Of a DNA stretch of 64,000 bases, positions 1-11,390 are shown one piece after another. The position numbers and the translations under genes are program-made. Numbering within the stretch: position 1 is the first letter of the stretch; each line of letters opens with the position of its first letter. Below the pieces are notes generated by a model. That model saw only the letters and a list, made by a program, of their open reading frames with translations. It was not told where the DNA came from and did no database searches. Origin of the DNA: Adiantum capillus-veneris (lineage: Eukaryota; Streptophyta; Polypodiopsida; Polypodiales; Pteridaceae); the NCBI GenBank assembly GCA_014529385.2, contig CM043965.1, positions 62,829,933-62,893,932 on the forward strand, in the 5' to 3' direction.

Positions 1-1186
1 GAAAGCACCACCCAAAGATCGCCTTGCTGTAGATGCGTATCCAGACCCCTGCATCTGAGGAGGAGTGTCTCAGTGTGGGATGGGTCGGGAGATAAGGCTG
101 AGGGTCCCACCGAGGAGAGAGGAGGAGTGGGAGGTGGGGGTGAAGGTGGAGGTGGAACGGTGGTGTCTGAGGATGGCGGAGGGGGAGGTGGTGTAGGCAC
201 CACAAATGAGGCGGAGGGAGCCTCCTTAGGGGGGTCCTGCTGAAGGGGTCAAAACGGTTCCCTATCGGAACCCAATGCTGCTGAGCTGCAGGGTTCTGCC
301 ACCAAGGGAAGCAGTGTGGCGAGCCCGTCCCTGTCGGCGGCGACCAGGCACGTGCTGCCAACCGTCAGCTGTCTGATCATTGGCCTTTGTCGAGGTACGA
401 GTCTATGTGTCCTGGGTAGCTGTCTGCTGGGCATTCTCAGCCTTGGGAGGCTGTGCATGCGCTGTGGGTCGGGTTCTCCTCCGAGGACAAGCCTTTGCTA
501 AGTGGCCCATCTGTCTGCAAATGAAGCACTGATTCGGGAGACCCGAATACTCCACACTCTTGTCTTATCCAACCCTCGCTCATCAATGGCAACAATATCA
601 CCTTCGGGAGGGAGTGTGTGTCTCGAACAAGAACCCGCACAGTAGGTAGACGTGCGGCCTTGGCCACAATTGAAGCTGCAGTGCACAAAGACTCCAGAAT
701 TGTCCCGAACATGGAACCAATCGTGGGGAGAAGAGGGAGGTACTCTCGCCTCAGGCCTGGAAAGCAGACTGAGATAGGCAAGTCGGTGTCCTCCTCAAGC
801 ATATCTGTAGCAGGGTCGAAACCATGATGCCATCGTTTGAAGTATGCTCGAGCTGCTCGGATACCTAGCGGGCTCGTCGAAATCACCTTGGCCGTCATCT
901 TTGGAGACTCGAACTCTATCTGGTAGTACCCTCTCCGAAGGATCTGGACATCGGTGACCTTGCCCACATCGGAGAGGAGTCGGGCCTGAAGCAAATCACG
1001 AACCTCGCCATGGCTGGGTCGAGTACCAATGATCTTGCAGATAACCGAGGTGGCTTGCAAGCGTTCCACCTCGGCCATCAAGCTCGCTTGCTCTTTTGGC
1101 GAAAGAGCAAGTTGAAGGGTCGGCTCTGGGGGGTCGGGCGAGGGGGCTTCTGTAGAGTCCCTCTGAGGTGGAGCAGGGGCCGCCAT
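1..1186 (-). pseudogene. LINE L-D ORF1 (DUF4283-like domain plus CCHC knuckle), frameshifted
   Basis: LINE ORF1 proteins bind element RNA and help assemble the retrotransposition particle. The ATG at 1,186 starts a protein MAAPAPPQRDS..., matching the start of the other copies. Residues about 40-190 form the DUF4283-like region shared by plant LINE ORF1s, with a block reading ICKIIGTRPS and later ISVCFPGLRREYLPLL. The zinc knuckle, C-x2-C-x4-H-x4-C (CFICRQMGHLAKAC), lies at 487-528 but in another frame: a one-base change just before it shifts the reading frame. A proline-rich tail follows toward position 120. Family assignment is strong because five copies align; the protein is not expressible as one ORF. 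Confidence 0.8.
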
Positions 1187-1455
1187 TCTGTGTCTGCTGC
1201 TGGTAAAGAAGAGGGCGAAGGCGAAAGGCAAAGATGACGGCCTGAATGCAAGTGCGTTGAGAACAACTCACAAGCAAAAAGGGAGGGGGGGACGGGGGGG
1301 ATGCTAGCGAGCAGAGGGGTGCGGGAGAGCAGGCTGGACGCTGGCTGGGCAGCACGTAGGGCGAGGCAGCGTGAAGCAAAGGCTGCGCGAGGGAGGAGGG
1401 GGGGAGAGGAGAGCGATGGCGAGCAGGGGGGGGGGGGGGGCGTGCGGGAGCAGCA
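1..1455 (-). mobile_element. LINE copy L-D (L1-type), 5' portion cut by the window edge
   Basis: Minus-strand non-LTR retrotransposon of the same family as four other copies here (L-A, L-B, L-C, L-E). The 5' end lies near 1,455, judged from the shared GC-rich leader with a run of G on the plus strand at about 1,427-1,440 and the shared 'agcagcagcga' block. ORF1 begins at 1,186 and the proline-rich 3' part of ORF1 runs to the window edge. The rest of the element lies outside the window. It ends about 200 bases upstream of the first exon of the coiled-coil gene, so it may sit in that gene's upstream region or first intron. Confidence 0.8.
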
Positions 1456-1679
1456 GCGATCCTTGTGCTTTCGGTGCTTGCAGGCTCGTAGACAGTAGCT
1501 TTGAGATGTAAGTCCCAGCTTGTCTACATAATTCTGAATAAACTCCCTCGCCGTCTTCTTTATGCAATGAGGAGATCATCTTCAACCTCACTTGAGAGCA
1601 ATAGTTTTATAATAAAAATTCTGCATGATTTTGAAGTTTTTGGAGCTTCTCTATTGGATAGAAGACTAGCTCACCATTG
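1456..1679. other. Sequence between LINE L-D and the first recognised exon
   Basis: AT-rich DNA with no recognisable coding feature. In the frame of the first exon a stop codon lies at 1,659-1,661. The ATG at 1,680 is therefore either the true start or lies just inside an exon whose acceptor is within 1,662-1,679 (an AG occurs in 'gactag' ending at 1,669). No clear TATA box was seen. Confidence 0.5.
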
Positions 1680-3517
1680 ATGAGCCAACTTTTGGAGATA
1701 CATGGCGACAATCAAAGCTTTGAAGACTTTGCGGATTCTTCATCTCTGAAACTGCTGGGTGAAATTGAGGACCTTGCGGTGTTGTCAAGTATATGTTTGT
1801 TTTTACCCATTTTGGGAGAGTCTCCCTTCTTTGTATAGTTTTACCCTCATGGTAGGGTTGATGTAGCCCACTGGGAAGATTTATAACCAAAAGGGATGTT
1901 TTTTTTTTGCACAAACAGAAAGAATTATAGCCACTCTTTTCTTTAAAGTGAAAATAAAACAAACAGCCTCATGCTACTCATGTTGGGAGTGCTCTTTTTA
2001 GGTATGCTTAGCATGCATTCCAATGGATGTCGCAAGTTGGTTATTTTGATGTCTCCATATCGGTTTTGCAATCTTAAGAAAATGATTACTCTATCGTTGT
2101 TACTAGGAAGCATATGGATTGTGAAACACTCGAAGTTGCAAATGATAAGCTTTGGGGACAAAACAGTCAGATGGCAAAGGTTTACATTCAATCTGAAATC
2201 TAGACTACTTCGAATGTTGTAGAAATATAATCAAAGCTTAAACATGAATAAAATGTCATTCTTATTCGAATGTTCCGCTTGGAATTTCTTTTTTACTCTT
2301 TTGCATGCAAATGCATACAACTGCTGCTAGATTGTTTGAGATTTCATTTTTGCAGATTATCTGTGTCAGGTAGTGGGCACAAATCCTAGTTCACAGTTCT
2401 AAGCGTGATTGATCTGTGCTCCTCAATAGCCTAGATTCCATCTATGCTACTTCCCTATGTCAAGTCATGGGCACAAATTCTTTAGTTCACAGCTCCCGTC
2501 AGATTGTAACCTGTATACAGGGCTTTGTGGTTTTGCTTTTGCTTGATCTTTCTTCTTTCCTGTAGATGCTTCCACCATAGGTACTTCAGGTGTAGGAGGC
2601 TAAGTTGAGGGCCCTTCATCCCCATTTTCATGCGTGCGCTTCTCTTCTACAATTGCCTCCAAGCTTGATTGATTTGTGGTCCTCATAGAATGATCAATAA
2701 AGTTTTTAATTTGGTTTAGTTGTGTAAGTGATGCAAGTATAGTGGCTATTGCATACAAATGGTCAATACTTGGCACCTCATGTTGAGATATGTCAAGTAT
2801 GCCACGAAACAAAAACTACAATAGTACTAGTGTAAGAAAAAGCCTCAACAAAACATACCTCTATGGTTCATTTTCGTTGCAGTTTACTGCTTTGTTGTTG
2901 GGAGGTCTTGGTGAGAGTGTGTAACATCTCCGTTTCAGATCAAGGCATTGTTTAAGGTTTCAAGTTGCATCTATTTCAGAGCATAACAGAGTTGAAGAAA
3001 AATACTGACGCTTGTGAAGCTACACATCAGCAAGACTTAAAGATGCAGGTTTCTTTATTTTATGTTAATGCAAATTTCAGTTTCTAGCCAGCCATCTAAG
3101 CATCTCAAATCTAGTACCCTTATGAATTTTGATTGTTTTCATGGTCTTTCATCATCTGTCTCCTGCTATGCTCATGTAAGAACTTGAAATTTAGGCTTTC
3201 TGCTTGCAAAACCAAAAGGACCAGATTGGCAGATTGGAGATGGTTCTCAGGCAGAAAGAACAATTTCTTCTGGCCAAATCCAAGGAGTTGGAAGCTTCCT
3301 ACAAAGAAAGAGAAAGGTCAACTTTTTGTTGATCTTAATATATGAACGTGAATGCATGTTTGGCTGTTTATAACAGTCCTTGTGCTTCCTTCTTTTTCTC
3401 CAGGCTGGCTGAGGAATATGAAACATTAAGCAGGAGGTTTAGGGCCTTGACTCGCGAACATGCTCAAATGCAGATTGTGTTAGAGGATATGGAGGAGAAG
3501 ATGAACATGTCTCACAA
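1680..3517 (+). CDS. Coiled-coil protein gene, 5' exons (1,680-1,780; 2,107-2,179; 2,980-3,048; 3,195-3,316; 3,404-3,517)
   Basis: Five short exons with GT donors and AG acceptors join in a consistent phase order (2, 0, 0, 2, 2), which random ORFs would not do. Exon 1 starts MSQLLEIHGDNQSFEDF. Exon 2 contains MDCETLEVANDKLWGQNSQ. Exon 3 starts SITELKKNTDACEATHQQ. Exon 4 contains LEMVLRQKEQFLLAKSKEL. Exon 5 contains LAEEYETLSRRFRALTREH and MQIVLEDMEEKMNM. Heptad-like Leu/Ile spacing with many E, K, Q and R residues predicts a long coiled coil. I do not recognise the family; cytoskeletal, centrosomal or scaffold roles would be typical of such proteins but are only guesses. The gene resumes at 31,445 beyond the nested insertion. 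Exon 1 could be internal rather than initial. Confidence 0.68.
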
Positions 3518-6500
3518 GTAAGATTACCTATTGAGCAAGGATAAAGTCATAGAAAATTTCCGAAAGCTAGAATCTACCATCTAGACCCTTTTTTTCTCTT
3601 TTATGTTGATCCTCTGAGCCAGCAAGAATTTGACTAATTTTGGGCTAGAGAAATGTCTTTTAAAACTTCAAGGGTGTAATGCTCTTATATTGTGAACAAG
3701 TCTCTACAGAGCAAGAAGAAAACAAAGAAAACTAATTTTTTTCCTTTTTGTTTTTTTGGGTAAAGCTATTCATTTCTCTTCTTATATATCATTTTAATCT
3801 TGAAACCGAACCAGAGCCTTGTAGAGCAATTATTCTCTGGAGGTTACCTCTTGCTAGGAAGCTGCAAAATATTTGGAATGATAGGAGTGACTTTACAGGG
3901 GTCTGCTGAATATGCCACAGGAAGCCTCAGTGTGAATATAGACATTTTGAATGCCCACAGTTTCCCACATCGTGTGAGCCATAGCCACCCAGGGGTGCTA
4001 CGGTTACATACGTTGCAACGAGGTCCATTTATGTTGCACCATATGCAACCTGATATCCAACATAGAAACAGAATCACCAGCTTTAAATGGCTTGGGACCT
4101 GGAAACATAGATGGGTTATGGTCCGGGCATGGGCGGGTGAAAAGGTTCATGGGGTGGTAAAGAAGGAAGTGTTGAGGTAAGGGTGATAGGATTCTCGTTG
4201 GCCATGGTACGGAAAACACCTCCCATTAATGAAGACTCTGAAGGAGTGAGAGGAGTACAAACTGAAATAAGAAAAATTTTCGGGCTTGGAATTGAGGTGT
4301 AAGGCATATGAGGAGGCAAAGATCCCATTGACATCTGTGGAGCAGGGCAAACAAGTGGGATAAATGCCGCAACAGATGCTGCAGGTTGAGAAGAAGTTGC
4401 TGGTTGACATTCCAACATCTTATAAAGATTATGAATATCTTCACCTCCCATATTTGGTGCATACTGTTTCGAAGTGATAGCCGTTTGCAGTTCTCGAACA
4501 AGATTTATGACCAAAGGGAATCATTGCAGTAGGCTTGGAGATGGGAGGGTTTTGCAAAGCTCCATTGCTTGCCTCTATTGAAGTCAGAGTTGGATTTGGA
4601 TTTGCTTCCATCTAAAGTGATCCTTCTTGTGAGAACAAGGTTGAGCTCTCATACCATTGTAATCTCTCGTTAAAAGGATGAGCCATTCGAACACGTAAAA
4701 CTATAATTGGAAGAATAAACAAAACAAAAAATATCACCCTTGCATTTGTGTACGACACACGAGAGCCGTAGTTCCCCTCTAGAGAGTGTTGGCCCTCTAG
4801 TCGAGCGCATTTCTTTATCAATTTTCAAGAGAGTTACGATTGTGTGTGACCATCCATTTCTACTTGCCTCTTATTTATGGGCCCTTGGCCCTCACAAAAG
4901 CAATTTAAAAAAAAACTCTAAAAAATAGAGCTTTAAAAATGATCTGCTTCCAATAACTGGTCCCTAAAAGCCTGGAAGTCAACTGCTTTAGGCAACCGAC
5001 TCCAAAAAGCTCCTTAGGGTTAAGACTGCCACCTTGGCACACCCCTATGATGCCATGTCATCGTGGCCATACAGTTCCTTCGCATTTGCAGTGTAAAATG
5101 CACCGCATTATGTGGGAGTGCATGTTGAAGGATCGCTCCTTTGTTCGGCTGCTCTCTCCTCATGGATGAATGTGTGCTAGTTGGCTTTGCCACACCAACA
5201 AGGCGTCACACTCTTGTTTATAGCATCCACCATCCTACCCTCTTATCACATTGTCCTCCTCACCTGCTACTTCCCATGTGTAGTTGATCCCAAAGTGGGT
5301 AACCTTACCAAAGGATTATGGTGAGGCCTCATCCAGATTTTGCATAGGGAGATATTACTATAGAGTCCTTTGAGTGAGCTATTGATGAGCTAGCTATATG
5401 TGCATAGGATGCATTCATCACCCTCATTAAGTGTATCATCCCAACCCATCTCTGATAAAGAGGCTACTATTTAAGAAGTTGGTGGCTCTTCAAATACTAG
5501 ATTGAGGGTTTCTGGCACACAATTGTTAGACATGGACATGAGGGCGGATTCAAAATTTTGGATTTATGCATATGATGCAAAGCCCTTATGATAGTCGGAG
5601 GTTTTATTTAAAAGTTTGGAACATCAATTTTTTGTTACCTTTCCTCGGAGAGATCAGCTGAATCTTCAGGTACTAGCTTAGGAGTTACTGGAGCTTGTTC
5701 ATCAGGCCAAGACACCAGTGCAGGTTAGGGTATTTTGGATGTAGACATTCAATCCATGGTGAGTAAAGACCATCGTTATAATGAGCTTTATGAAGGTCAA
5801 AGTTATATCTCCCTGCTCTTTTTCTTTTAGAGGAGGAAAGAGTCTTCTGTCAGATTTCCTTATTAAGGATTTAGATTATATTTGTCCAGAGAGATGATCG
5901 ATAGCCTTTGGAAGAGATGGCATTTTGGGCCATCAGTTGACTGGACCTGGGGAGTGGCTGGTAAAGGTAGCACTTTTTCAGGTCCAAAATGAAGTTATAT
6001 TCGTAGAAGCCATGGCACCTGTAAAGGTGGATCTTGAAGCTCTTCAGAGGTTTAACGTTGGCAGTAGCAGGAGATAGACTGTTATTGTTGAGCTTCATAT
6101 CCATAAAATTTTTGAGAGATTATGCTTTTTGGATATGGGGAAGCTCGGGGGCGGGGGGGGGGGGGGGTGTTGGTGTGGGGGGTGAGGGGCGCTGTTAGCT
6201 GAGGCAGAATGAGATTGTACTGAGTGATTTTGACCAAACGAACTTGAAGCCTCTCCCACTTCTTGCCTAAAGTGACAACTAGTAGGCAAGCTTTCTTGTA
6301 GCAGGTCATATACAAGAGACCCTCATTGGTTGCAGTGTTTCTAGTTCATCTGTGGATGCGTGTGCATCTTGCTTTGGAGGTTGGCAGTTCTTTGCTTAGA
6401 TTGGGATGCCAAGAGGCTGTATTAAATGCAAGACTTCTGAGGCTTCCAAGCATTGTACGTGCGAGACTGTATAGCTGGTTCGAAGAGAAGCCTTATGAAC

Positions 6501-6673
6501 TTTCAAGACAGTGGCACTAGAAATTAGATAAATGACATGTGGAGCTTTCTGGTAGCAGTCACAAGAACCTGGTATGCATTTATTTTTTGAGACTGGTGCA
6601 GTAGACATTGTGTTTTACATACATGATGGGTCTTGTTGAGTAGAGGATGATTGTAGCATCCAACTAGTCACTT
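3518..6673 (+). other. Left part of the split intron
   Basis: Intron of the coiled-coil gene from the donor GTAAGA at 3,518 to the LINE L-A target site at 6,674. It contains a minus-strand LTR-retrotransposon remnant at 3,840-4,660 and beyond. The stretch 5,000-6,673 has no gene I can recognise; it includes a run of G at about 6,152-6,168 and only short unconvincing ORFs. The exon needed to repair the phase between the two halves of the gene (start after two codon bases, end in phase 0) could be hidden here but was not found. Confidence 0.55.
3840..4990 (-). mobile_element. Remnant of an LTR retrotransposon: LTR end, primer site and gag-like start
   Basis: On the minus strand an LTR-like end ...GAGATTACA (plus-strand position 4,658 onward) is followed at once by ATGGTATGAGAGCTC, one base from the initiator-Met-tRNA primer-binding consensus TGGTATCAGAGC. 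An ATG at 4,611 then opens a protein starting MEANPNPTLTSIEA. Its probable continuation is in another frame at 4,514-4,116 and contains NLVRELQTAITSKQYAPN. The arrangement LTR, primer site, gag is clear. The outer LTR edge is uncertain, and pol and the second LTR were not found. Copia-type is possible but unproven. Confidence 0.5.
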
Positions 6674-6686
6674 GGGTCGAGTCTTG
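6674..6686. repeat. Target-site duplication of LINE L-A, left copy
   Basis: GGGTCGAGTCTTG immediately precedes the T-run that is the element's poly(A) tail on the plus strand. GGGTGGAGTCTTG at 30,901-30,913 follows the element's 5' end. A 13-bp duplication with one mismatch is typical of target-primed insertion of an L1-type LINE and fixes both ends of L-A. Confidence 0.85.
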
Positions 6687-6849
6687 TTTTTTTTTCCGAG
6701 AAGAAGATCCTTCTATTAGTTAATGAAACTACCCATAGGGCTTCAACCACTTCTACAAGAGAGGGCTACAACAATCATGATGGGGAGACTCTCACAATGA
6801 AAAAACAGCATATGTACAATGAGGCTAAATCAAGGGATGGGGGGAGGAA

Positions 6850-8291
6850 AAGGCACACAGGTGGACGGTAGTGCCATCTGAGCACACCCTAGACCATGGT
6901 GAAGAAAGGCCCAGGACGCCTGAGTCGAACGAAGGCCTCTCCACTCCCGCATGCGATCGGAGCTGCCCTGGAGTCTCTCAAACTGTCCTCTTAGAGTATG
7001 GATCATCTCTATCCAAAGATCCCGAACAGTCTCTCCTTGGTACAGGGCGAGCCTCAAAGATGCGGAAGCAGCGGGCCTGTCAGATGAACTAGAGTGTCAG
7101 GCCGCAGATTAGCTCCCAACACTCCTCTCTCTCACTGCACCACTCTTGTGGAGTAAGCTCTATAGCAGGCTGGAGTGTAGGTCGACCGCCCTGCATCGCT
7201 ATCATCCTGCTGGTGGAGGGTAGCTCAAACTGGAGTGCCGTGCCCGTGAGAGTGGACCAAGCAGTTTCCCGCCAAGTGCACTACCGAGCTGTGGAGAGAG
7301 CTGGCATCAGCCGAAGAACACGAAGCCAAACCCGCTGTGCCAATGGACAGTCCCAAAGACAGCGACGTTGACTCTCCTCAAGATGGTCACAAGTTGCACA
7401 TGCGGCCGAGAGACCACTATGTACAAGCCAACTGCCAACTGCTGTAGCTCGGTGTGCAACCAGCCGCTCGGTGTGCAACCAGCCACTGGAACAAATTGAC
7501 CCGCCTCGGCTGTCTGAAGTCCCACAATGTCTCCCAAAACACTGCCAAGAACTCAGCTGTGAGACCCTCCTCCTGCCAATGAGGTGCTGCAGCAGTAGGA
7601 CGAGCCTCTCTCTGCGCTGCCAGTATGTGACGTCCCAGTCGAACGGTGTACTGAAAGAAAGGGACATTTGGATGGTCTGCTGAGGAGGAGTCCCTCCAAA
7701 GCCACTCTCCAGGATCCCACTGTACTCGTGCCAGTGGACAACTCTCCCAAGCCCACAGTCTCCAGTGGCCAGTCTCAAGAGCTGCTGGGTCAGGATCTAT
7801 GACACAAGTCCTCCCACAGATGCCCACCACTCGGATCCTCTGAAAACAACATTCTCCAACCTGTGGGGCCTCTACTGCAACTCGATGTAGCTCGAAAAAC
7901 AGGGAGGGTACAGTCTCGGAGCATGCCCGAACTGAGATGAGCACCTCCAATCGCGTGACGGCCCCCATCCATCTAGTTGCTCCTGACTCGAGAGGTGTGA
8001 GCCACTCAGCTGGTACTACCTCTGAGATGTCCTGACACATGCTCTGCACCCCTCTCATGCCCTGTAGCTGGATGCCCTGAAGCTCCTCTGACAAGCCTAA
8101 AAACTGTAGACAGTCACCTAAAGTGCGTGCTGGACCCTCTGCCATGGGACCCCAGGAAACATGAGGCCGACTACCAACCAAGTGGCCTCTCTGAGTGCTA
8201 ACCATGGGGTTCCAAAGAAGGGGTTGTCTCAAGCGCTCCTCCGTGCAAGTAGGCTGACGCTGCTCCAGGCCTCTCCGCAGTTGCTCCCAGG
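6850..8291 (-). pseudogene. LINE L-A ORF2 C-terminal part (zf-RVT region)
   Basis: Homologous to L-B 39,720-41,136. It includes the reverse-transcriptase zinc-binding segment with a CxxC...H...C pattern near 7,380-7,420, seen in frame fragments such as AACATCDHLEESQRRCLWDC. The 3' non-coding end, with 'catatgctgttttttcattg' reading on the minus strand, matches L-B. The ORF is broken by several frameshifts and stops. The upstream rest of ORF2 continues at 25,876 beyond the inserted LTR elements. Confidence 0.8.
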
Positions 8292-8865
8292 TGTAGCACG
8301 GATAGTGTGTCGTGCTCCCTACAGTGGGTGCTCCATAGTGCAATGTGCGTGACAATCTCACTCGAAACATACTGAAAACAAAGGAACAATAGATAACAAC
8401 TGAGCTCACAAAGACACAACAACAGACTAGAACATATGACTTGACTATCTCAAAGAACCGATACAGACTCTGGCGTGGCAGCACACTCAGCTCTAGCCCA
8501 GGACTCACAGGTACAATGGGGGTGTCGAGGCCCAGATGTGTAGGGATGGTGAAGACGTGCTGTGTATAAACTCACTACTCTCGACGACGACGCAGGACCA
8601 TATATCCAGAAGATGATAAACATGACCCAACAGCTACTACTCATATGTCCCACCATAAAGAGCCACCAGCGGCTCATAAATGTCATGTCAGCCATCTACG
8701 TCTCTCTCCAAACTGAGGGTGGTGACCTGGCCACGATGTCCATTAGACCAACGTCCGTATCCCTGCCACGTGTCACTGCCCATAGAGAGTCCGTCCAGTG
8801 TGAACCAGACCAAACCGACTGTACTAACTATGTGTCCTGTGAAAGTGACACTGTAGCCGGCTACA
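8292..8865 (-). repeat. E2 3' LTR
   Basis: Begins TGTAGCACGGATAGTG and ends GCCGGCTACA on the plus strand. It is homologous over its length to the LTRs at 25,305, 22,182 and 11,391. Sequence directly to its right (about 8,866-8,935, 'accgctcacc...tcggtgagagga') is shared with E1 at 11,949-12,026, confirming that it is the 3' LTR with its adjacent internal end. Confidence 0.88.
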
Positions 8866-9009
8866 AGTGGCCTGCCACAAGACCGCTCACCATCTCGGTG
8901 AGAGGAATATTGAAAAACTGTGAATGAAAACCACTAGGTACCGCATTCATACATCTTTTGTGAAGCAGGTGCTAGGCCCAACCATGACCTTACATGCCTC
9001 AAAAAGTGG

Positions 9010-9439
9010 AGTTAAAAACAGTGCACTGCTTGCAAACGCCTTAAGCCTTTGAATAGGCAGGAACCAATATGATTGCATAGTCCAAGAATCCCAATTGGCA
9101 AAACAGAATGAGGCTCGACAACAAAGAGATATGCTCGGTTTGGATCCAACGGATCTTTATCTTCCATAACCATAGTGAGAGGAAAATGACCTGGTCCATG
9201 CTTGCAGATGAACCTTGCAACACTTTCTGCACAACACTCTTCTCGAAAAGAGGGATGACCATAAGGTGAGTAACACCGCAAATAAGGTTAAGCTCCATCG
9301 TGATGGTATAACGAAAAGCATTAACAGCAGCGGGATGGCAACCAGGTGAATGCTTGAAAGCCACAAGGAAACAGCCAAATGGCTCTTCATCTTGCTCGTC
9401 TGTTGTGAAACACCAAAAGACCTGCTTAAGAAACTCCAA
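9010..9439 (-). pseudogene. DGAT2-like fragment: Captured fragment of a DGAT2-type diacylglycerol acyltransferase gene
   Basis: DGAT2 enzymes of the ER add the third acyl chain in triacylglycerol synthesis. On the minus strand, one frame gives MVIPLFEKSVVQKV and, after a one-base shift, VARFICKHGPGHFPLTMV, then DPNRAYLFVVEPHSVLPIG. The EPHSVLPIG motif preceded by DPNRAY is characteristic of plant DGAT2, and the MVIP...RFICKH order also follows that family. Only the N-terminal third is present, with no downstream acyltransferase region. The upstream part (about 9,439-9,290) is open but I cannot match it. The fragment lies between the G-rich array and the 3' end of element E2, so it looks captured. 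Whether it was copied from mRNA or DNA is unclear. Confidence 0.72.
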
Positions 9440-9489
9440 AAGCTAGAAACGCAGAGTGTACAGATTGCTTTCTTTTTTCTGCATTTTTT

Positions 9490-10330
9490 CTAGAGGGGGA
9501 AGGGATGGGTAGGGCTAGACAGCAGGGGCCGGGGGGGGCTAGATAGGGGTGAGGGGGAAGTGGGTAGGAGGGGCGAGGGCAGTAAATGGCCGAGGGGTGG
9601 GTAGGTAGTACGTAGGGGGCGAGGCCTAGGTAGGGGGAGGGCGAGGGTGAGGGGTAGGTAGGGGGGGCGACACCTAGGTAGGGGGAAACGAGGGGTAGGT
9701 AGGGGGTAGGTGTGAGGGGGGGGGGTAGGGGCGAGGGGTGAGTAGGGGGACGAGTTGGGGAAAGGGGGGGGGGGGGGGGGAGTTGGGATTAAGGGGGGGG
9801 GGGGGGGGGGGGGGGTGGGGGGGCGGCGAGTTGGGAGAGAGGGGAGGGATGAATTAGGGAGGGGGCGAGTTAGGAAGGGGGGAGGGAGGGACGAATTGGG
9901 GAGAGAGGGGGCGAGTTGGGAAGGGGGGAGGGAGGGACGAATTGGGGAGAGAGAGGGGGAGTTGGGGAGAGGGGCTAATTGAGAGATAGGGGAGGGGGCG
10001 AGTTGGGAAGGGGGGAGGGAGGGACGAATTGGGGAGAGAGGGGGGACGGAGTTGGGGAAAGGGGGCGAGTTGAGAAGGGAGAAGGACGGGGGAGCCAGTT
10101 GGGGAGGAGGGAGGGAGGGACGAATTGGGGAGGGGCGAATTGGGGAGAGAGGGTAGGTGGGCGAGTTGGGGAGGGAGGGCTGGTGAGGGGGGGGGGGGGC
10201 GCGAGGGGGAGGGACTAGGGGCAAGGGGGTGTGAGGGGGAAACTAGATGCGGGTAGGGGGACGAGGGGTGGGTGGGGCTGGGTAGGGTGAAGGGGGAACA
10301 GGGTGGGTAGGACGAGTGAATGTGGGGGTG
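9490..10330. repeat. G-rich degenerate tandem array in E2
   Basis: About 0.8 kb of plus-strand G-rich repeats. Two flavours occur: 'gggtagggggcgagg' toward the left, and 'gacgaattggggagagaggggg' / 'gggcgagttgggaagg' units in the middle. Long homopolymer G runs occur around 9,762-9,820. It produces long proline-rich shadow ORFs on the minus strand that are not genes. A related array occurs in sister element E1 at 14,340-14,930, so the array belongs to the element family. Confidence 0.85.
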
Positions 10331-10469
10331 GGTATAGGTACTGTGAAGGCTGTACATAGAGCATAGAGCAATGTCGAGAAGTGAAAGCCAGACTGAGCAA
10401 AAGAAATACTGAGTAAAAGATAGCCGTACTTGCACTGATCTTCCCCGAAGTTTGACACCCCGCGCTTTC

Positions 10470-11390
10470 AAAACCATCTTCTAATGAGTCTAATCTTACC
10501 CGCTCTGACACAGACCATAGCAAATTTGATTGATCACTCTCCATATGGTCTAGCAGTGCCGGTGGGGCTTCAAAAACTACAAAGTTTGGTCCCTTTATGG
10601 GGTCTTGAGTCGGCATTGCTGAAGATGGCACTGTAGGTGAAGAATTTGCTGCGTCTAGTCGTATAAAAGAGACGCCATTAGCTGGAGTGGCATCCACTTT
10701 GAAAGTGACATCTTCGTGTTGTAACTCGCCTTGAAGAAGCTTGGTTGGGGGTAGTATAGTAGACACAGAGGATAACTTTGGTTTGGTCGGAGAGTCAGAC
10801 ATAGACAGGGATGGGGTTGAGTTTGAGGTGCGTCGGAACTCCTGAAGATCTTCTACATTGACTGCTGGCTTCGGCGGCTCGTTGGGTTCATCTTCATCTG
10901 AAAATGTAGAGGAGTTTGTATCCTCGGGCAAAGGCAAAGGTTGAATAGAGACTCCATAACAAGGCATAGACTTGGTAGCTTTCAACCACTCTAGCAGATC
11001 TTCGTATGATCCTTCAGGTGTAGTAGGCTGTTCTTGTTCAGGGTTGGTCTCCATTGACAAAGAAACTTGCTGCACCATGGGATCCATACCTCCTTCTAAG
11101 AGAATGGGTTGCATCGGGGAGCCAGAAGTATGTATCCACATGGCATCGTTTCCCCAATCATGAAGTGCTTTAGTGTGTCGCAGCCATGGTCTTCCAATGA
11201 GCAAGGGAAATCCGCCCTCAACTTGGGAAAGACGAACTACAACAAAATCCAAGTTAAAAGTAAAGTCTTGTACCTGTAGAGGCACATTGTCCACTATGCC
11301 CACTGGGTAGACTGTTCGCTGGTCGGCCAATGTAACTGTGAAGGGAGCAGGGTGAGTAGGCTGTAGACCTAGAGCTAACATAGTGAACTC
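10470..11390 (-). pseudogene. E2 pol fragment: C-terminal part of aspartic protease and linker
   Basis: The open frame begins at the E1 insertion point and reads LALGLQPTHPAPFTVTLADQ, then GGFPLLIGRPWLRHTKALHD. This is the second half of the retropepsin domain, closely matching E1 at 19,640-19,450. The active-site half (VDGGSGINLMP) is on the other side of E1 at about 22,740-22,790. A serine/proline-rich linker follows and the frame ends at the break near 10,470, before any reverse transcriptase. Confidence 0.85.
11386..11390. repeat. Target-site duplication of E1, left copy (aactc)
   Basis: The 5-bp aactc directly before the LTR at 11,391 is repeated at 22,737-22,741 directly after the other LTR. 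Removing E1 and one copy restores the protease coding sequence of E2 across the junction. Confidence 0.9.

Noticed and set aside
1971-2222. Plus-strand ORF of 83 codons starting MLLMLGVLF
   Set aside because: The coding signal here is a shorter exon (2,107-2,179) in a different frame that fits splice sites and phases.
9490-10477. Long proline-rich minus-strand ORFs (up to 244 codons)
   Set aside because: They are translations of the G-rich tandem array; composition follows the repeat and there is no domain.
10215-11381. Single 388-codon gene
   Set aside because: Only the part above about 10,470 is retroelement protease; the rest is read-through into the G-rich array.
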